A stretch of DNA of 64,000 nt from Bradyrhizobium iriomotense (GCF_030160715.1 NZ_BSOW01000016.1:1-64000); one strand, 5' to 3'; counted from the first letter of the stretch, positions 9,438 to 18,835 are shown. Translations and numbers: made by a program. The notes: generated by a model not told the origin, from the sequence alone.

Positions 9438-9740
9438 TTGGCAATCGACGACAAAACCAGAACAGAGCTCGAGGCGGCAGCCTTTCGTCGCCTGGTCGAG
9501 CATCTCAAGACCCGGATCGACGTCCAGAACATCGATCTGATGAATCTCGCCGGCTTCTGCCGCAATTGCCTGTCGAACTGGCTGAAGGACGCCGCCGACG
9601 CGCAAGGGGTGCCGCTCAGCAAGGACGAGAGCCGCGAGGCGGTCTACGGCATGCCCTATGAGACCTGGAAGTCGAAGTACCAGGGCAAGGCCACGCCTGA
9701 GCAGCTCGAAGCCATGAAGAAGGTCCATCCCGGACATTGA
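9438..9740 (+). CDS. DUF1244 family protein
   Basis: 100-aa soluble protein matching the conserved alphaproteobacterial DUF1244 family. Characteristic run: RRLVEHLKTRIDVQNIDLMNL, then FCRNCLSNWL with a CxxC pair, then DESREAVYGMPYETWKSKYQ. The CRNC motif might bind a metal; no function is established. The frame has no upstream ATG and begins with TTG at 9438, preceded by GTGAGG at suitable spacing. A short GC hairpin (AGCCCC 9740-9745, GGGGCT 9753-9758) overlaps the stop codon and may end the transcript, though it lacks a U-tract. Confidence 0.88.
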   Translation: MAIDDKTRTELEAAAFRRLVEHLKTRIDVQNIDLMNLAGFCRNCLSNWLKDAADAQGVPLSKDESREAVYGMPYETWKSKYQGKATPEQLEAMKKVHPGH

Positions 9741-9936
9741 GCCCCGCCTTGAGGGGCTAACGTCGTTCGCAGCACAACCGGTTTTTGGCCCCCGCGACAC
9801 GAAGATGTGGGTGCGCTGTGGACGAGCGCGATGCTGCCTTGACGGAACGGCCGCCAAACCTGAAGGGTCAAGCCAGCACGCGCGGTGCGAGGGCGCCGGC
9901 GTTACCTCACCTTGCCAGTTCCATCAGGAGTACGAG

Positions 9937-10209
9937 ATGGCCATTGCCACCGCCGTCAACGAAGAAGCGCCCGCCACGAAATTCGCCAAGGATCAACTGC
10001 GCTCCATCATCGAGCGCATCGAGCGGCTGGAGGAAGAGAAGAAGGCGATCTCCGACGACATCCGCGACGTCTATGCCGAGAGCAAGGGCAATGGCTTTGA
10101 CGTGAAGGCGCTGCGCACCATCGTGCGCCTGCGCAAGCAGGACCCCAACGAGCGCGCCGAGGCCGAAACGATCCTCGAGACCTACATGCAGGCGCTGGGG
10201 ATGCTCTGA
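9937..10209 (+). CDS. gapR: GapR-type DUF2312 nucleoid-associated protein
   Basis: 90-aa coiled-coil DNA-binding protein. The sequence runs KFAKDQLRSIIERIERLEEE, then KAISDDIRDVYAESKGNGFD, then VKALRTIVRLRKQDPNE, the DUF2312 pattern. The Caulobacter homologue GapR encircles overtwisted DNA ahead of replication and transcription forks and assists topoisomerases. Start at the ATG at 9937 with AGGAG 6 nt upstream; the upstream in-frame extension has no such site. It is an isolated gene between DUF1244 and an adenylate cyclase. The call is firm at family level; the topological role here is by homology. Confidence 0.92.
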   Translation: MAIATAVNEEAPATKFAKDQLRSIIERIERLEEEKKAISDDIRDVYAESKGNGFDVKALRTIVRLRKQDPNERAEAETILETYMQALGML

Positions 10210-10329
10210 GGCGAGGAGGCCCAGGCTGCGCCGGTAGGAGTACCCTGGCGCGCATACCCGTAATTGCAGCCCCCCAAACTTGGGCAAAATCCGCTCGTCT
10301 GCTAGACTGCTCGGTAAAGGGACCGAGCA

Positions 10330-12096
10330 ATGGATGTGCCTGGACCAGAGCGTAGGCTCGCTGCGGTCCTCGCGGCTGATATGGTCGGCTTTAGTCGGCT
10401 CATGGAGGTCGACGAGGCTGGCACGCTCGCGCGCCTCAAGGCCCACCGGATCGAGCTCATCGATCCGGCCATCGCGAAGAATCGCGGCCGCATCATCAAG
10501 ACAACCGGCGACGGCTTGCTCGTCGAATTCCATAGCGTCGTCGACGCCGTGCTCTGCGCTGCCGAGGTTCAGAGCCGGATGGGGCGACGCAATGCCGACG
10601 TCTCGCCGCCGCGATGGATCCAATTTCGCATCGGCATCAATCTGGGCGATGTGATCGTCGACCAGAACGATATTTTCGGCGACGGAGTGAACGTCGCGGC
10701 ACGGTTGGAGGCGCTGGCCGAGCCCGGAGGCATTTGCATCTCGAGCGCGGTGCGCGACCAGCTCGGTGAGCGGCTCGATGGCGTTTTCTTCGAGGATATC
10801 GGCGAGCAGAACGTCAAGAACATCGCCCGTGCGATCCGCGTCTACCGGATCAGGCTGGAGGAGAGTTCAGCAACCGCGCCAGACGGCACCAAGGATACGG
10901 CAAGGGCGGCCGGCAAGTCGAAGAAGCCGTCGATCGCGGTGCTGCCCTTCGCCAACATGAGCGGTGATCCGGAGCAGGAGTTCTTTGCGGACGGCCTGAC
11001 CGAGGACATCATTACGGAGCTCTCACGCTTCCACGACCTGCTGGTGATCTCCCGCAACTCGACCTTCGTGTACAAGGGCAAGGCGGTAAAGGTGCAGGAT
11101 ATCGGCCGCGAATTCGCTGTCGATTATGTCATCGAGGGAAGCGTGCGAAAGGCGGGAGATCGCGTCCGCGTCACCGTGCAATTGATCGATGCGGAGACCG
11201 ACCGGCATATCTGGGCCGAACGCTACGACGGCGAGCTCAAGGACATCTTCGCCATCCAGGACGAGATGACCCGCGCGATCGCCGCGACATTGCCCGGCCG
11301 CGTGGAGGCCGCCACGCACGATCGGGCGAACCGGAAGCCGACGGACAACATGGCGGCCTATGAATGCGTGCTCGCCGCGAAGGTCTTGCATCACCGCTCC
11401 AATCGCGACGACAATGCGCGGGCGCAGGTTCTGCTCGACCGCGCGCTCGAACTCGATGCGAGTTATGCGCATGCGCACGCCTGGAAGGCCTGCGTCCTCG
11501 GCCAGACCTGGGTCTATAGCTGGTGCGCCGATCGCGACGCGACCTTTCAAAAGGTGTCATCGGAGCTGGAGACCGCGCTGGCGCTCGACGACAATGACAG
11601 TGACGTCCACCGCATCCTCGCCGCGCTCAATCTGAACCGCGACGATCATGACAAGGCGACCTACCATCAGGAGCGGGCGCTTACGCTCAACCCGAACTAC
11701 GATCTCGTGGTGGTGCAGCAGGGCGAGCTCTTGACCTGGCTAGGCCGGCCGGAGGAAGGCATCGACTGGATCAAGAAGGCGATGCGGCTCAACCCCTATC
11801 ACCCCGAACGTTTCTGGAGCCATCTCGGGCGTGCCTATTATTGTGCCGAGAAATACGCCGAAGCCGCCGAAGCCTTTTCGCGGATCACGCGGCCCGATCA
11901 TACTCATCACGCGTTCCTCGCCGCGATCTTCGCGCAGATGGGCAACGCGGTTGCGGCCGGCGCTCACGCAGCCGAGGTTCTCAAGCGCGAGCCGGCATTT
12001 TCGGTAGCCAATCATCTCTCCACCCAGCACTATAAGCGCGAGGTTGATCGTCAGCGCTACGAGGCGGGCCTTCGCGGCGCCGGCCTGCCGGCCTGA
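10330..12096 (+). CDS. Class III adenylate cyclase with TolB-like and TPR regions
   Basis: 588-aa soluble protein. Residues 1-175 form a class III nucleotide cyclase domain: first metal Asp in AADMVGFSRLM, second in KTTGDGLLVEF, and the transition-state Asn/Arg in FGDGVNVAARL are all present, so it should be active. Residues about 195-310 (PSIAVLPFANMSGDPEQ, then FADGLTEDIITELSR) are the TolB/FlgO-like region often fused to such cyclases. The remainder contains TPR-like repeats (residues about 330-560). There is no membrane segment or receiver. Bradyrhizobia carry many paralogues of this architecture. The product would be cAMP, with activity probably controlled by protein contacts of the C-terminal half. 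Confidence 0.87.
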   Translation: MDVPGPERRLAAVLAADMVGFSRLMEVDEAGTLARLKAHRIELIDPAIAKNRGRIIKTTGDGLLVEFHSVVDAVLCAAEVQSRMGRRNADVSPPRWIQFRIGINLGDVIVDQNDIFGDGVNVAARLEALAEPGGICISSAVRDQLGERLDGVFFEDIGEQNVKNIARAIRVYRIRLEESSATAPDGTKDTARAAGKSKKPSIAVLPFANMSGDPEQEFFADGLTEDIITELSRFHDLLVISRNSTFVYKGKAVKVQDIGREFAVDYVIEGSVRKAGDRVRVTVQLIDAETDRHIWAERYDGELKDIFAIQDEMTRAIAATLPGRVEAATHDRANRKPTDNMAAYECVLAAKVLHHRSNRDDNARAQVLLDRALELDASYAHAHAWKACVLGQTWVYSWCADRDATFQKVSSELETALALDDNDSDVHRILAALNLNRDDHDKATYHQERALTLNPNYDLVVVQQGELLTWLGRPEEGIDWIKKAMRLNPYHPERFWSHLGRAYYCAEKYAEAAEAFSRITRPDHTHHAFLAAIFAQMGNAVAAGAHAAEVLKREPAFSVANHLSTQHYKREVDRQRYEAGLRGAGLPA

Positions 12097-12121
12097 TCGT
12101 CGATCCTTCCAGGAGGACTCC

Positions 12122-12544
12122 GTGAGTGAGTCGCCGTTGCCGCGCGAGGTGCGCCGGGCCTTCGAGGCGTTTCCGCCGCCGGTCCGCCGGCGCCTCCTCG
12201 ACGTCCGCAAGCTGATCTTCGCAACGGCCAGGGCGGATGATGACGTCGGTCCGCTGACCGAGACGTTGAAATGGGGCGAGCCGTCCTATCTGACGGAGCG
12301 AAGCGGAAGCGGCAGCACGATCCGGCTCGGGCGTGTGAAGGACTCCGAGACGCATGCGGCCGTGCTGTTCAACTGCAAGACGACGCTGGTCGAAACGTTT
12401 CGCGAGCGTTTTCCGGACCAGTTCGAATATCGGCAGAACCGTGCGCTGCTGTTGCCGGTGGCGGGCACGTTGGCGAAGCAGCCGCTCGCGGTCTGCCTGT
12501 CGCTGGCGCTCACATATCATCTCGACCGCCGCGGCCGGAGATGA
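12122..12544 (+). CDS. DUF1801 domain protein
   Basis: 140-aa protein with the DUF1801/YdhG-like fold pattern: VRRRLLDVRKLIFATA, then LTETLKWGEPSYLTERSGSG with the conserved KWG-P-Y motif, and a C-terminal helix. Function unknown; some relatives are iron-cluster or nucleic-acid associated, but nothing specific is shown here. The start is GTG at 12122, fixed by a textbook AGGAGG at 12111-12116. It follows the cyclase stop by 25 bp on the same strand, so co-transcription is possible. Confidence 0.8.
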   Translation: MSESPLPREVRRAFEAFPPPVRRRLLDVRKLIFATARADDDVGPLTETLKWGEPSYLTERSGSGSTIRLGRVKDSETHAAVLFNCKTTLVETFRERFPDQFEYRQNRALLLPVAGTLAKQPLAVCLSLALTYHLDRRGRR

Positions 12545-12658
12545 CCCCGCACGTCGTCCTGGCGGAGCCCATTACCCCAGGGGGCAGTTGTAACGAAGGC
12601 TGGCAGTCATCGTCGTTTGGGATTGGCACCGCGCGTCATCGATAGATTGCGCGGTATG

Positions 12659-12680
12659 CGTCCTGGCCTTCGCCAGGACG
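12659..12680. repeat. Short intergenic hairpin repeat
   Basis: CGTCCTGGC (12659-12667) and GCCAGGACG (12672-12680) form a perfect 9-bp stem with a 4-nt loop, in the 180-bp gap between the convergent DUF1801 and DUF882 genes. The motif resembles an intergenic element scattered in Bradyrhizobium genomes. It may serve both transcripts as a terminator-like hairpin. Confidence 0.55.
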
Positions 12681-12724
12681 ACGCTGGAGGTTGCGGAGTC
12701 TTGGGAGCGACTAAGCCGGCGCGA

Positions 12725-14374
12725 TCAGCGCAGCGCCGCGGTGCGGACCACGAAGGACGTGGTCTCGAGCTTCGTGGTCGCCGAGCCCGAGAAGCTGTCG
12801 CAGGACATGCCCTGCATCGGATCGTCGGTGAAGCCCATCGCGATCACCGCTTGCGGCTTGACGAAATAGGCGCGCATCGCGGTCATGTCGATATCGCCCA
12901 TCAGCGTCACCGACATCGAGCGGCTGGCGCTCGGCGCCAGCATCACGATCTTGAGCCACATGCTCTCGCCCTTGGCGGCGGAGAGCCGCGTCGAGGTCGC
13001 GATCATGCCCTGCGCGCCTTTGGCGACGACGGTGTTGATCTCGGTGGCCTGCGCAAGGCTACGGGTCGCGGCACCGGGACGGGCCGTGCGCGGGATCGGC
13101 GCGGAGGCGGCGACGACGTTGGCGCGGTCGACCGGCGAGGCGGCGGCCGGCGCAAAGGCCAGCGCCTGGTAGGCCGAGGAGGAGACGCTAGCGGTTGCCT
13201 GTGGATCGGTCGCCGAGGCCAGTGCCTGGCGTGCCCTGAGCGCCGCGACCTGGGCCGGCGTCGCCTGCTGCGGAGCCGTCGGCGTATCATCCCAGAAGCC
13301 GCGGGCGTTGATGATGTCGGCGGGCGTCTGCGGTTTGGCCTCAGCCGATTTGTCGGCGGCGGGAGCGGGCTTCGGCTTGGGCGGCTGCACGACCTGCATG
13401 TCGGCCGCGGCGAGCTGGATCGCGGCTGCCACTTGCGGCTTGGCGCGCGGCGTCGGCACCGGATCGGCGGACTTTTCAGCGGTCTTGTCAGAGTTCTTGG
13501 CAGGCGCGGCTGCCGCAACCACGGTCGGCGCCGCCGGCTTCGCACTAACGGCCGGTGCGCCCTCGTCATCCTCGTCGCTGCTGGGGGCCGACTTGCCCTT
13601 GAACAGCGCCGCCAGGAAGCCCGGCTTGCCGATCGTCGCGGCGTCATCGCCATTACCGCGCCGCTCGATGTCGGCCTTGGCGAGCTCATAGCCCTTCAGC
13701 GGCGTGCCATCGGTCGGCAGGTGCACGGTGCGGCCGTCCGGGAAGACACGGGCGAGCTGGTCATGCGTCATGCGCGGCCAGTGCCGGATGCTGCCGGTGT
13801 CCAGATGCACGAAAGGCGAGCCGGAGGTCGGGTAGAAGCCGACACCGCCGCGTTGCAGGCGAAGCCCTGCGAAACGGATCTGCTCCAGTGGCACGCCCGG
13901 AATGTAGAAGTCCATCGCATGGCCCAGCATGTGCTGGCTGAAGCGGGCCACCCCTGAGGAGCGGCGGCGGAGCATGGCGTTGGTGGCGGGGGAGCGGTAG
14001 GAGGAGATGATCTGGATCGGCTGCTTGCCGTCGACGTCGCGATAGACTTCCCAGAGGATATCGAAGAGGTGACGGTCCATGACCGTCTCGTCCTGGGAGC
14101 GCCAGTCGCGCAGATAATGATTGAGCTGCTTGAGCGCCGCCTCGTCATAGCGCCCGTCGCGCTTGAAGGTGACGGTGAGGTCTTCGCCGGAATGAGTGTG
14201 GTGGAAGGAGAGGGTGCGGGTCTCGTTCAGCGCGGTCGCGTCATGAACGGAGCCGGCGCCGGCAAGCAACAGCAGCGAGGTCAGGCCGATCCGCGATCCG
14301 GCCTTCACTCCCGCATGGGACAACGACAGCACTTTGAATTGGCGTGCGAAACCAGCCAGCACGAATGAGCCCAC
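12725..14374 (-). CDS. DUF882 (YcbK-like, M15-related) peptidoglycan-associated protein
   Basis: 549-aa exported protein. A hydrophobic segment at about residues 28-40 suggests a signal or anchor. Residues about 50-220 are the DUF882 domain, related to M15 metallopeptidases: IISSYRSPATNAMLRRRSSG, then SQHMLGHAMDFYIPG and VGFYPTSGSPFVHLDTG, which supply the His/Asp/His zinc ligands. Residues about 250-430 are a long Pro/Ala/Lys-rich disordered region. The last 120 residues are a separate conserved segment found in rhizobial members. Related proteins act on or bind cell-wall peptides. It lies next to an L,D-transpeptidase gene on the same strand, supporting an envelope role. Confidence 0.82.
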   Translation of the reverse strand: MGSFVLAGFARQFKVLSLSHAGVKAGSRIGLTSLLLLAGAGSVHDATALNETRTLSFHHTHSGEDLTVTFKRDGRYDEAALKQLNHYLRDWRSQDETVMDRHLFDILWEVYRDVDGKQPIQIISSYRSPATNAMLRRRSSGVARFSQHMLGHAMDFYIPGVPLEQIRFAGLRLQRGGVGFYPTSGSPFVHLDTGSIRHWPRMTHDQLARVFPDGRTVHLPTDGTPLKGYELAKADIERRGNGDDAATIGKPGFLAALFKGKSAPSSDEDDEGAPAVSAKPAAPTVVAAAAPAKNSDKTAEKSADPVPTPRAKPQVAAAIQLAAADMQVVQPPKPKPAPAADKSAEAKPQTPADIINARGFWDDTPTAPQQATPAQVAALRARQALASATDPQATASVSSSAYQALAFAPAAASPVDRANVVAASAPIPRTARPGAATRSLAQATEINTVVAKGAQGMIATSTRLSAAKGESMWLKIVMLAPSASRSMSVTLMGDIDMTAMRAYFVKPQAVIAMGFTDDPMQGMSCDSFSGSATTKLETTSFVVRTAALR

Positions 14375-14580
14375 CCAGTCGACGAGCGTTCAAATGGACT
14401 CTCCCGCCAACCCCGCTAGCGCGCGAAAGAGGATGAACGCTTTCTTAAAGCGAGAAGGTTAATTTGAGGTTTACCTTCCCGCCCCCAAGAGAAATCCCAA
14501 GTAGAGCTGCAGACCTAACCGGTCGAGTGTGGCGAAAAAAGGCCCTCCGCCGCGGCTCTGGTGGACAATGGTTAACGTTA

Positions 14581-14608
14581 AGCGATCCCGTCGGGGGACG
14601 GGATCGCT
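14581..14608 (-). terminator. Strong hairpin after the L,D-transpeptidase gene
   Basis: AGCGATCCCGTC (14581-14592) and its inverse GACGGGATCGCT (14597-14608) form a perfect 12-bp stem with a 4-nt loop, 47 nt downstream of the L,D-transpeptidase stop. On the minus strand the next bases are TAACGTTAACC, not a U-tract, so it could be a rho-independent-like terminator or a 3' stabiliser. The rest of the 280-bp gap (14375-14654) shows nothing else. Confidence 0.6.
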
Positions 14609-14654
14609 GATTTCATTGAATAATCTGGGCTCGCAGGGGCGCGGCTGAAAGGGA

Positions 14655-16874
14655 TCAGCGGGTGAAGACGCGCTGCTGGCGCCGGCCGATCGGAGCCGGC
14701 GGCGGGGTCGGCGGTCCGAACAGCCGCTCGAAGAACGACGGGCCGGACGAGAAGCCGCCGCCATTGTTGGCCACCGCAACGCCGGAGGGCAGGGTGGTGG
14801 CCGGCCGCGAGTAGCTCGGCTGGGAGTGGGCGACGACGTTCTCGAGGTCCTTGCCGCGGCTGTTCTTCAGGATGTTGATCATGGTCGCGTCGCGGCCATA
14901 GACATCCTTGCGGAATTGCAGCTTGCCGCCGTCATCCACGAACGCGGTCTGGTAGGTGATGTTGACCGGGATCGGGGTGGGGAATTTCAGGTCGACCTCG
15001 CTCGAGCCGTACATGCTGCGGACGCGCTCCGGCGTGTAGTGTTCGTTCGGCATCGCGATGTTGAGCAGCACCGAGGCGTACTGATCCGGATTCTGCACCC
15101 GCATGCAGCCATGGCTGAAGGCACGGTCTTCCCTGGCGAACAGATGCTTGTCCGGCGTGTCGTGCTGATAGACCAGGAACTTGTTCGGGAAGTTGAAGCG
15201 GATGCGGCCGAGCGCGTTGGCCTCACCCGGCGGCTGCGAGATGTGCACGGAGCCGTCGCGGTTCTGCTCGAGGCGCAACCCCATGCGCTGGAGCACGGTC
15301 GGGTCCTGCTGCAGCGCCGGCAGATATTCGTTGTAGACGATCGACGGCGGCACGTTCCAGGTCGGGTTGACCGTGATGTACTTCATCGTCTCGCTGAGCA
15401 GCGGGGTGGCGTGCGTGCCCGGCTTGCCCGTGACCACGCGCGTGGTCCAGACCTGCTGGCCGCGCTGCATCACCTTCAGCGTGTAGTCGGGAATGTTGAG
15501 GATGACATAGGCATCGCCGAGCGAGGGCACGCCGAGATCGCGCGGCAGCCAGCGCCAACGCTCCATGTTCACGAGCACGGTGTCGATCTGCTTGTCGCGC
15601 TTCGGGCTGTTCAGCGCCTTCACGGTCGGCGCGTCGAGCACGCCGGTCACCTTCATCTCGGCGCCGTCCTGGAATTTCCGCACGGCTTCCGCCACCGTGG
15701 CGTCATAGTGGTCGTCGCTGGCGTTCTCGGCGATGCCGAGCTTGGCGCGGAGCTGCGGCACGCGCGGATCCTGCACCACGACTTCCGCCTGCTTCTTGCC
15801 TTTGGCGGGCGTGTACTTCAGCGCCGGGCCGTCGGTGATCTCGATCACCGGGCCTTCGCCCTGGCCGCGGAGCTGAGCGAGCTTCGCCTTCAGCTCCTTG
15901 TAGAGCTTTTGCGGTGGGTTGTAGCTGTCGAGCGCCGCCGACGCATCGGCCGCGGTCGTGATCTTGGCGAGCACCTCGCTCGGGTCGATCGGATGCTCGG
16001 GATAAAGGATATCGGCGCTGACCTGCGACCAGTGCATGCGGCCGCTCTGCGCCTGACGCGCATAGTCCAGCATGCTGGCGGTGAGCTTGAGCTCGGCTTC
16101 GGCGAGCGCATCGGGCGTCGTGGCCGCGGCGAAATCCGGCACCGGATAGTCGGCGGCGTTGAGACCGTCGGATGCGGCATCCTTCAGCCGTGCGATCACG
16201 CCCTTGGCCGAAGCGGAAAGGCTGCCGCCTTGCGTCCAGACCGGCGCGAAGTCGCGTGCGCCGTAAAACTTCTCGACGGCGGCGCGCTCGTTCTTGCGAT
16301 CGAAATAGCGCGAGGTTTTGGCGCCGAGCGCGTCCTTGATCTTGTCGGCAACCGGCTGGTCGGCGGCGGGAACGTTGCTCGCGGCCTTCACCGGCTCGGT
16401 GGCCGGCTGCTTCGCGACATCCTTCGGCGGCTCAGCGGGAGCTGCAGCGGCCGGCGCGGTTGCAGCCTCGGTCTTTGCGGGCTCAGTCTTGGCGGGTTCG
16501 ATCTTTGCAGGTTCGGTCTTGGCCGTCTCGCTCTTCGGTGCCTCGGTGGCGGGCGTCGTGGCGACGTCGGAAGGCTTGGTCTCGACCTTCTCGGGGGCGG
16601 GTGAGGCTTCCGCCTTCACGGGCTCCTTGCTGGTCGCATCCTTGGCCGGCTCCTGCACCGTGGCGGTGGTGTCGAGCTTGATGTCGGCGGCGGTCGGCGG
16701 CGGGACGTTGGCCGGTTCGGGGCGCGGGATCGCGGCTTCGATCGCGAGCTCCGCGGCGCTGCTGCGCGCCTGGTCCTGGGCCAGCGCCGATGTGGCCGAC
16801 ACCGTGAGGAAGGTCGCCGCGACCGTCATCAGCACGCGGTCAAAGCCTGCACGGTTGTTCAAACAGTCTCGCAT
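14655..16874 (-). CDS. L,D-transpeptidase (YcbB-like) of peptidoglycan
   Basis: 739-aa periplasmic enzyme that forms or exchanges 3-3 crosslinks in peptidoglycan. Signal peptide at residues about 1-32 (VLMTVAATFLTVSATSALA), then about 150 residues rich in Pro/Ala/Glu/Lys/Thr. The scaffold domain follows (AVEKFYGARDFAPVWTQGG), then a peptidoglycan-binding repeat (VAEAVRKFQDGAEMKVTG). The YkuD catalytic domain has RAFSHGCMRVQ, with the nucleophilic Cys near residue 590. Start set at the ATG at 16874, preceded by GAGGGG at 8-nt spacing; a GTG 33 bp upstream is less likely. Confidence 0.93.
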   Translation of the reverse strand: MRDCLNNRAGFDRVLMTVAATFLTVSATSALAQDQARSSAAELAIEAAIPRPEPANVPPPTAADIKLDTTATVQEPAKDATSKEPVKAEASPAPEKVETKPSDVATTPATEAPKSETAKTEPAKIEPAKTEPAKTEAATAPAAAAPAEPPKDVAKQPATEPVKAASNVPAADQPVADKIKDALGAKTSRYFDRKNERAAVEKFYGARDFAPVWTQGGSLSASAKGVIARLKDAASDGLNAADYPVPDFAAATTPDALAEAELKLTASMLDYARQAQSGRMHWSQVSADILYPEHPIDPSEVLAKITTAADASAALDSYNPPQKLYKELKAKLAQLRGQGEGPVIEITDGPALKYTPAKGKKQAEVVVQDPRVPQLRAKLGIAENASDDHYDATVAEAVRKFQDGAEMKVTGVLDAPTVKALNSPKRDKQIDTVLVNMERWRWLPRDLGVPSLGDAYVILNIPDYTLKVMQRGQQVWTTRVVTGKPGTHATPLLSETMKYITVNPTWNVPPSIVYNEYLPALQQDPTVLQRMGLRLEQNRDGSVHISQPPGEANALGRIRFNFPNKFLVYQHDTPDKHLFAREDRAFSHGCMRVQNPDQYASVLLNIAMPNEHYTPERVRSMYGSSEVDLKFPTPIPVNITYQTAFVDDGGKLQFRKDVYGRDATMINILKNSRGKDLENVVAHSQPSYSRPATTLPSGVAVANNGGGFSSGPSFFERLFGPPTPPPAPIGRRQQRVFTR

Positions 16875-17208
16875 CGTGTCACACCCCTCGGGTGAACCGT
16901 CCCCCACGGAACAGATTCGTTATCGTCTAACAGCTTCGGCCAATCGCGCCGGCTTCTCGAAAGTTGCACGCCTGCACGCAACGATTCTTACGCAGACGAT
17001 ATACAGGCCCCGTTTTTGCAGCCAGCGCCACCCGGGACAACTCACGACAAACTGACTTCAAGGAAGCCTCTTGGCAACGGATTGTGCGCCTCTGCCACGC
17101 GCTTTTCCCTTTGTCTGTCACTTCCCGGTCACGGTTCAAATCGTCCGCAATGCGAAGGACTTGCGCCCCGTTTAGGCCATAAAGGGAATGTCGTTCCGCA
17201 GTCCCGGC
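16875..17208. other. Intergenic region, 334 bp, no gene seen
   Basis: Lies between two minus-strand genes: upstream of the L,D-transpeptidase start and downstream of the response regulator stop. Short open frames here lack ribosome binding sites and protein-like composition. It must hold the L,D-transpeptidase promoter; I could not pick a convincing -35/-10 pair. Confidence 0.6.
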
Positions 17209-18711
17209 TCAGTGCGTCTCCTCACCGCTTTTGCCGCCATCTCCGTGGACGCCGGCTTCGTCGAGTTTGCGGTAGAGCGTGGAGCGGCCAATTTTGAGGC
17301 GGCGCGCGACCTCCGACATCTGCCCGCGGTAATGCGAGATCGCGAAGCGGATGATTTCGTTCTCCATCTCCTCCAGAGGCCGTACTTCTCCGGTGCTGGT
17401 CAGCATCGCGAGCGAGCCGGCGGCAGGCAACGGGGCGATCGGTATCTCGTTACCTGAGATCATGGCGGGGACCGTGGGCGCGACCGGCTCCAGGATCAGC
17501 GGCGCGGTCGGAACGTCGCTCACCTGATGCGCCTGCCCGGCGAGCAGCGGGAAATCGTCGAGACCAAGCTGGTCGCCCTCGCTCATGACCACCGCGCGAT
17601 AGACCGCATTCTCGAGCTGGCGGATGTTGCCGGGCCAGTCCAGCGTGGCGAGATGCGCCATCGCCTCGCCGCTGATGCCGGTGATCGGGCGGTTCTCCTC
17701 GGCGGCGAACCGCGCCAGGAAATGCCGCAAGAGATGAGGAATGTCCTCACGCCGCGCGCGCAGCGCCGGGACCGTCAGCGGCAGCACGTGAAGGCGGTAG
17801 AACAGGTCCTCGCGGAAGTGGCCCTGCTTCACCCGATCCAGCAGCTTGCGGTTGGTCGCGGAGATGATGCGGACGTCGACCTTCACCGGCTTGCGGCCGC
17901 CGACGGCCTCGACCGCGCCCTCCTGGAGCGCGCGCAGCAGCTTCACTTGCGCGGTCAGCGGCAACTCGCTGACCTCGTCCAGAAACAGCGTGCCGCCATG
18001 GGCCTCGACGAACTTGCCGGCGTGCCGCTCGGTCGCGCCGGTGAAGGCGCCCTTCTCATGGCCGAACAGGATCGACTCGACGAGATTGTCGGGGATCGCG
18101 CCGCAATTGACCGCGACGAACGGCTTTGCCTTGCGCTCGCCGCTGCCATGTATGGCGCGCGCGAACATCTCCTTGCCGACGCCGGAGTCGCCTTCGATCA
18201 GGACGGGAATCGAGGAATTCGCCGCTTTCTGAGCGGCGCGCATCACATGCGCCATCGCGTCGCTGCGCGTGATGATGTCCGAGAACGTCAGCCGGCCCTC
18301 GCGGCTGTGCCGGATGCGCTGCAATTCGCCCTTGAGCGCGGACGCGTTGAGCGCATTGCGCAAGGAGACCTGGAGCCGCTCCATGCCGACCGGCTTGACC
18401 ACGAAGTCGGCGGCACCAGCGCGCATGGCCGAGATCACGTTGTCGATGCCGCCATGCGCGGTCTGTACGATGACGGGGACGCTGAGGCCGGCCTCGCGAA
18501 TCTTTGCCAGGACGCCCATGCCGTCGAGGCCGGGCATCACGAGGTCGAGGATGACGGCGTCGACCGCGGGAGCGTCAGGCGCGGTGAGGGCGGCGAGCGC
18601 GGCATCGCCGGAATCGACGATGATCGTTTCATAGCCGCATTTCTGCACCATGTTCTCGACCAGGCGGCGCGCGACGGCGTCGTCATCGGCAATCAAAATA
18701 CTGGCAGCCAT
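17209..18711 (-). CDS. Sigma-54-dependent response regulator (NtrC family)
   Basis: 500-aa regulator. The receiver domain (residues 1-120) has the acidic pocket IADDDA, the phospho-acceptor Asp in VILDLVMPGLDG and the conserved Lys in VVKPVG. The AAA+ domain (residues about 145-380) has Walker A EGDSGVGKE, the sigma-54 contact loop GAFTGA (within HEKGAFTGATERH) and Walker B GGTLFLDEVSE. The C-terminal Fis-type helix-turn-helix (VARRLKIGRSTLYRKLDEAGV) binds DNA. All catalytic features are intact. No sensor kinase gene flanks it, so its partner is elsewhere; the target genes are unknown. It is divergent from pepF across 124 bp. Confidence 0.93.
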   Translation of the reverse strand: MAASILIADDDAVARRLVENMVQKCGYETIIVDSGDAALAALTAPDAPAVDAVILDLVMPGLDGMGVLAKIREAGLSVPVIVQTAHGGIDNVISAMRAGAADFVVKPVGMERLQVSLRNALNASALKGELQRIRHSREGRLTFSDIITRSDAMAHVMRAAQKAANSSIPVLIEGDSGVGKEMFARAIHGSGERKAKPFVAVNCGAIPDNLVESILFGHEKGAFTGATERHAGKFVEAHGGTLFLDEVSELPLTAQVKLLRALQEGAVEAVGGRKPVKVDVRIISATNRKLLDRVKQGHFREDLFYRLHVLPLTVPALRARREDIPHLLRHFLARFAAEENRPITGISGEAMAHLATLDWPGNIRQLENAVYRAVVMSEGDQLGLDDFPLLAGQAHQVSDVPTAPLILEPVAPTVPAMISGNEIPIAPLPAAGSLAMLTSTGEVRPLEEMENEIIRFAISHYRGQMSEVARRLKIGRSTLYRKLDEAGVHGDGGKSGEETH

Positions 18712-18835
18712 GGTGTTCCCCGCACGCTACAACTATCTGTCTCGAATCGGGGCACTCTGGCCGAAGCCGATTAACGCACTCTTAAACCTTGCTGCCCCCA
18801 TCCATTGCGAACGTTGAACACAGGTTTCCAGCACA

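Noticed and set aside
12617..13957. 446-codon plus-strand frame opposite the DUF882 gene
   Set aside because: Arg/Gly/His-rich antisense shadow of a well-supported gene in high-GC DNA; no ribosome binding site or recognisable motif.
14826..16604. 592-codon plus-strand frame opposite the L,D-transpeptidase
   Set aside because: Antisense shadow of a gene with clear catalytic motifs; composition (His, Arg, Leu, Val repeats) is typical of such shadows.
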